Program-made: the position numbers and the translations under genes
The notes under the pieces: generated by a model
What the model saw: the letters and a program-made list of their open reading frames with translations, nothing else
What the model was told of the DNA's origin: nothing
Databases searched by the model: none
Shown here: one piece after another, positions 4,564-5,923 of the stretch
How the letters are laid out: the number at the start of each line of letters is the position of its first letter
Position numbering within the stretch: position 1 is the first letter of the stretch
Source: Candidatus Omnitrophota bacterium
GTDB lineage: Bacteria; Omnitrophota; Gorgyraeia; Gygaellales; Profunditerraquicolaceae
Assembly (NCBI GenBank): GCA_018814745.1
Contig: JAHIZC010000160.1
Location: 1-5,923, forward strand
Direction of reading: 5' to 3'
DNA length: 5,923 nt

Positions 4564-5923
4564 ATCTAAAGCGCGCGTTACGAACTTTAGCTATTTTATT
4601 TATATTTATACTTACGACTTACAACTTACGACTTATAACCTACTCTGCATTTGCAGCTGAGGAGGACGATTTAGAATTTAGCTTAGACGTCGAGGCTGAT
4701 ACGGTTTTTCTGCCGAAGATATTCAGGCCGAATATAGATCTTAGCGGCAGGGGATTCCATCACAAGAGCTCCTGGCCTCAGACGCTAGCAGAGAGCGAAG
4801 TTTTACAAACATGGGAGAATGATATAGGATTCAAGGGGATTTATCGGCTGCAGTTTGACCTCTGGGAGATAGAGCAGTTCTTTAAAAATCAGGACGAGCA
4901 ACAAATTCTACTTACTAATTATGAGCGTGTGATTAAGAAGGTAAGCGATGCCGGAGGCATAGTCGTCCTGAATATATTCGGTACACCCGAAGGCTTAGGA
5001 ATGGTTTTAGATAAAAAGAGTCCGCCTCGGGACTTCAGGGAGCTTAAGAGGATCATAAAAGGATATATCAAAGAATTGAGTTGTAATAAAAGATATAATA
5101 TCTGGTATGAAGTGTGGAACGCACCTGATCTGGATGATTTCTTTCTGGGCAGAAGGCAGGATTATCTTACCTTATACCGGATGGTGGCCGAGAGCATAAA
5201 TGAATTAAGAACCGAGACTAAAATCTTTATACCCCTGGGTGGGCCTAGCGTGAGCTGGTGGTTCCAGAGCATAGATGGTAACACCGTGATTACTCCGGAA
5301 AGAAGCTTGATTTATGAGCTGATTAAATATTGCTATAGATATCGCCTGCCTTTAGATTTTATCAGTTGGCATACATTTTCTACCTCACCTGACCCGGAGG
5401 AAGAGCTTACCAGATATAAAAAGAATGCGGTTGATCTTATCCGTGAATGGTTGACTTATTTTAAGTTCGACCCAAATACCCCTTTGATTATTGACGAGTG
5501 GAATTTTGATGCGGGAACCAATATTTCACCGGAGAGAAGAGAAAAATCATACATTACTGCAAGTTATATCCCCGCGCGCATTAAAAATATGTATAAATCA
5601 GGCATTAACTACCAGGCTTATTTTTCGCTGGAAGATTTCCAGGGGAATAAGGAAGGGGTAGGGAGGAATACGGGAGTTTTTTATTTTGATCCGGAAAGCT
5701 CAAAATATAAAGGAGGAGCAAAAGCGGTATATAATGCCTATAGGATGCTCGACCTTTTAGGCAGAGATATGTTTCTACTAAAATTTAAAGACGATTTTGT
5801 AGGCGCCATCGCCACCAGAGAGGAAAGCCGGATCATACTACTTTTCTATAATTATATAGATCCGAACACGGCGATGAATTATCTTGCTAAGCATATTGCC
5901 ACTTTAGGCGGAGGAGACCGAAA
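4557..5923 (+). CDS. Secreted GH39-like glycoside hydrolase, 3' end beyond the window; acid/base Glu replaced by Ala
   Basis: The frame gives 455 codons and is still open at the right edge. A signal peptide is clear: basic LKRALR, a hydrophobic core (about 11-19), and a likely cleavage in SAFA-AEEDD near 33/34. The mature part looks like a clan GH-A (alpha/beta)8 barrel nearest to GH39 (beta-xylosidase / alpha-L-iduronidase). Evidence is IWYEVWNAPDL (182-192) at the end of strand 4, LDFISWHTFS with H272, and PLIIDEWNFDAG with nucleophile candidate E314. The acid/base position that should read WNEP reads WNAP, with A189 from a GCA codon at 5121-5123. The A189 to E314 interval (125 residues) fits the family spacing. 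A beta-rich segment (about 420-440) may begin the C-terminal sandwich domain. The ATG lies in the last codons of ymdB (ATGTTAA overlap) with only a weak A-rich leader, so coupling is likely. It may be an inactive or altered-mechanism sugar-binding protein, an enzyme using another acid residue, or a sequencing error. Substrate cannot be assigned. Confidence 0.75.
   Translation, partial: MLNLKRALRTLAILFIFILTTYNLRLITYSAFAAEEDDLEFSLDVEADTVFLPKIFRPNIDLSGRGFHHKSSWPQTLAESEVLQTWENDIGFKGIYRLQFDLWEIEQFFKNQDEQQILLTNYERVIKKVSDAGGIVVLNIFGTPEGLGMVLDKKSPPRDFRELKRIIKGYIKELSCNKRYNIWYEVWNAPDLDDFFLGRRQDYLTLYRMVAESINELRTETKIFIPLGGPSVSWWFQSIDGNTVITPERSLIYELIKYCYRYRLPLDFISWHTFSTSPDPEEELTRYKKNAVDLIREWLTYFKFDPNTPLIIDEWNFDAGTNISPERREKSYITASYIPARIKNMYKSGINYQAYFSLEDFQGNKEGVGRNTGVFYFDPESSKYKGGAKAVYNAYRMLDLLGRDMFLLKFKDDFVGAIATREESRIILLFYNYIDPNTAMNYLAKHIATLGGGDR
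4610..4643 (+). repeat. Heptanucleotide tandem repeat inside a signal-peptide coding region
   Basis: Units of seven bases follow one another: ACTTACG, ACTTACA, ACTTACG, ACTTATA and a partial ACCTAC. Nearly five copies lie between the hydrophobic core and the cleavage region of the GH39-like signal peptide. From 4611 the run is 33 bases, so it adds exactly 11 codons (LTTYNLRLITY) and keeps the frame. The hydrophobic core before it and SAFA-A after it would make a complete signal peptide without it, which suggests an in-frame insertion. Confidence 0.7.

Noticed and set aside
4610..4643. CRISPR array
   Set aside because: The units are only seven bases, directly abutting, with no spacers and inside a coding frame.

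Overview
The window reads as a single left-to-right gene cluster from a Gram-negative-type, probably anaerobic bacterium. A lipoprotein cyclophilin and a secreted glycosidase with ordinary signal peptides suggest a diderm cell. A free-standing MetV-type protein suggests folate-linked one-carbon metabolism of the Wood-Ljungdahl type. RNase Y next to a YmdB-type phosphodiesterase is a conserved bacterial pair. My best guess at lineage is Omnitrophota (candidate phylum) or a relative. That is an inference from gene content and style, not from a marker gene.

Layout. Positions 1-359 hold no convincing gene. A short open frame leaves the window leftward on the minus strand (157-1, weak). A stretch with several nested or adjacent inverted repeats (about 182-314) could be a structured leader or small RNA and ends in a near-perfect palindrome. 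From 360 to the right edge all genes are on the plus strand and tightly packed: cyclophilin-type peptidyl-prolyl isomerase lipoprotein (360-911); MetV-like methylenetetrahydrofolate reductase C-terminal-domain protein (924-1577); 5-formyltetrahydrofolate cyclo-ligase (1618-2166); RNase Y, rny (2221-3774); YmdB-family metallophosphoesterase (3778-4563); and a GH39-like secreted glycoside hydrolase (4557 to beyond 5923, 3' truncated). Gaps are 12, 40, 54, 3 and -7 bases, and no intrinsic terminator is visible, so a single operon is plausible. No clear sigma-70-type promoter was found.

Function. MetV-like protein and the cyclo-ligase form a small folate/one-carbon group: one belongs to the reduction of methylene-THF to methyl-THF, the other salvages 5-formyl-THF into the active pool. 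RNase Y and the YmdB homologue form an RNA-decay/signalling group. The two ends of the cluster encode exported proteins with no obvious link to these roles.

Most worth checking: (i) the GH39-like protein has Ala (A189) where the family acid/base Glu of the WNEP motif belongs, while the nucleophile Glu (E314) is kept; (ii) its signal peptide contains an in-frame run of heptanucleotide tandem repeats (4610-4643) that looks inserted and could slip; (iii) the YmdB homologue has Asp at the usual Asn metal-ligand position (D67); (iv) the multi-hairpin leader; (v) a hairpin plus 15-base repeat that supplies the ribosome binding site of the cyclo-ligase gene. I found no clear evidence of a wholly new multi-gene system.
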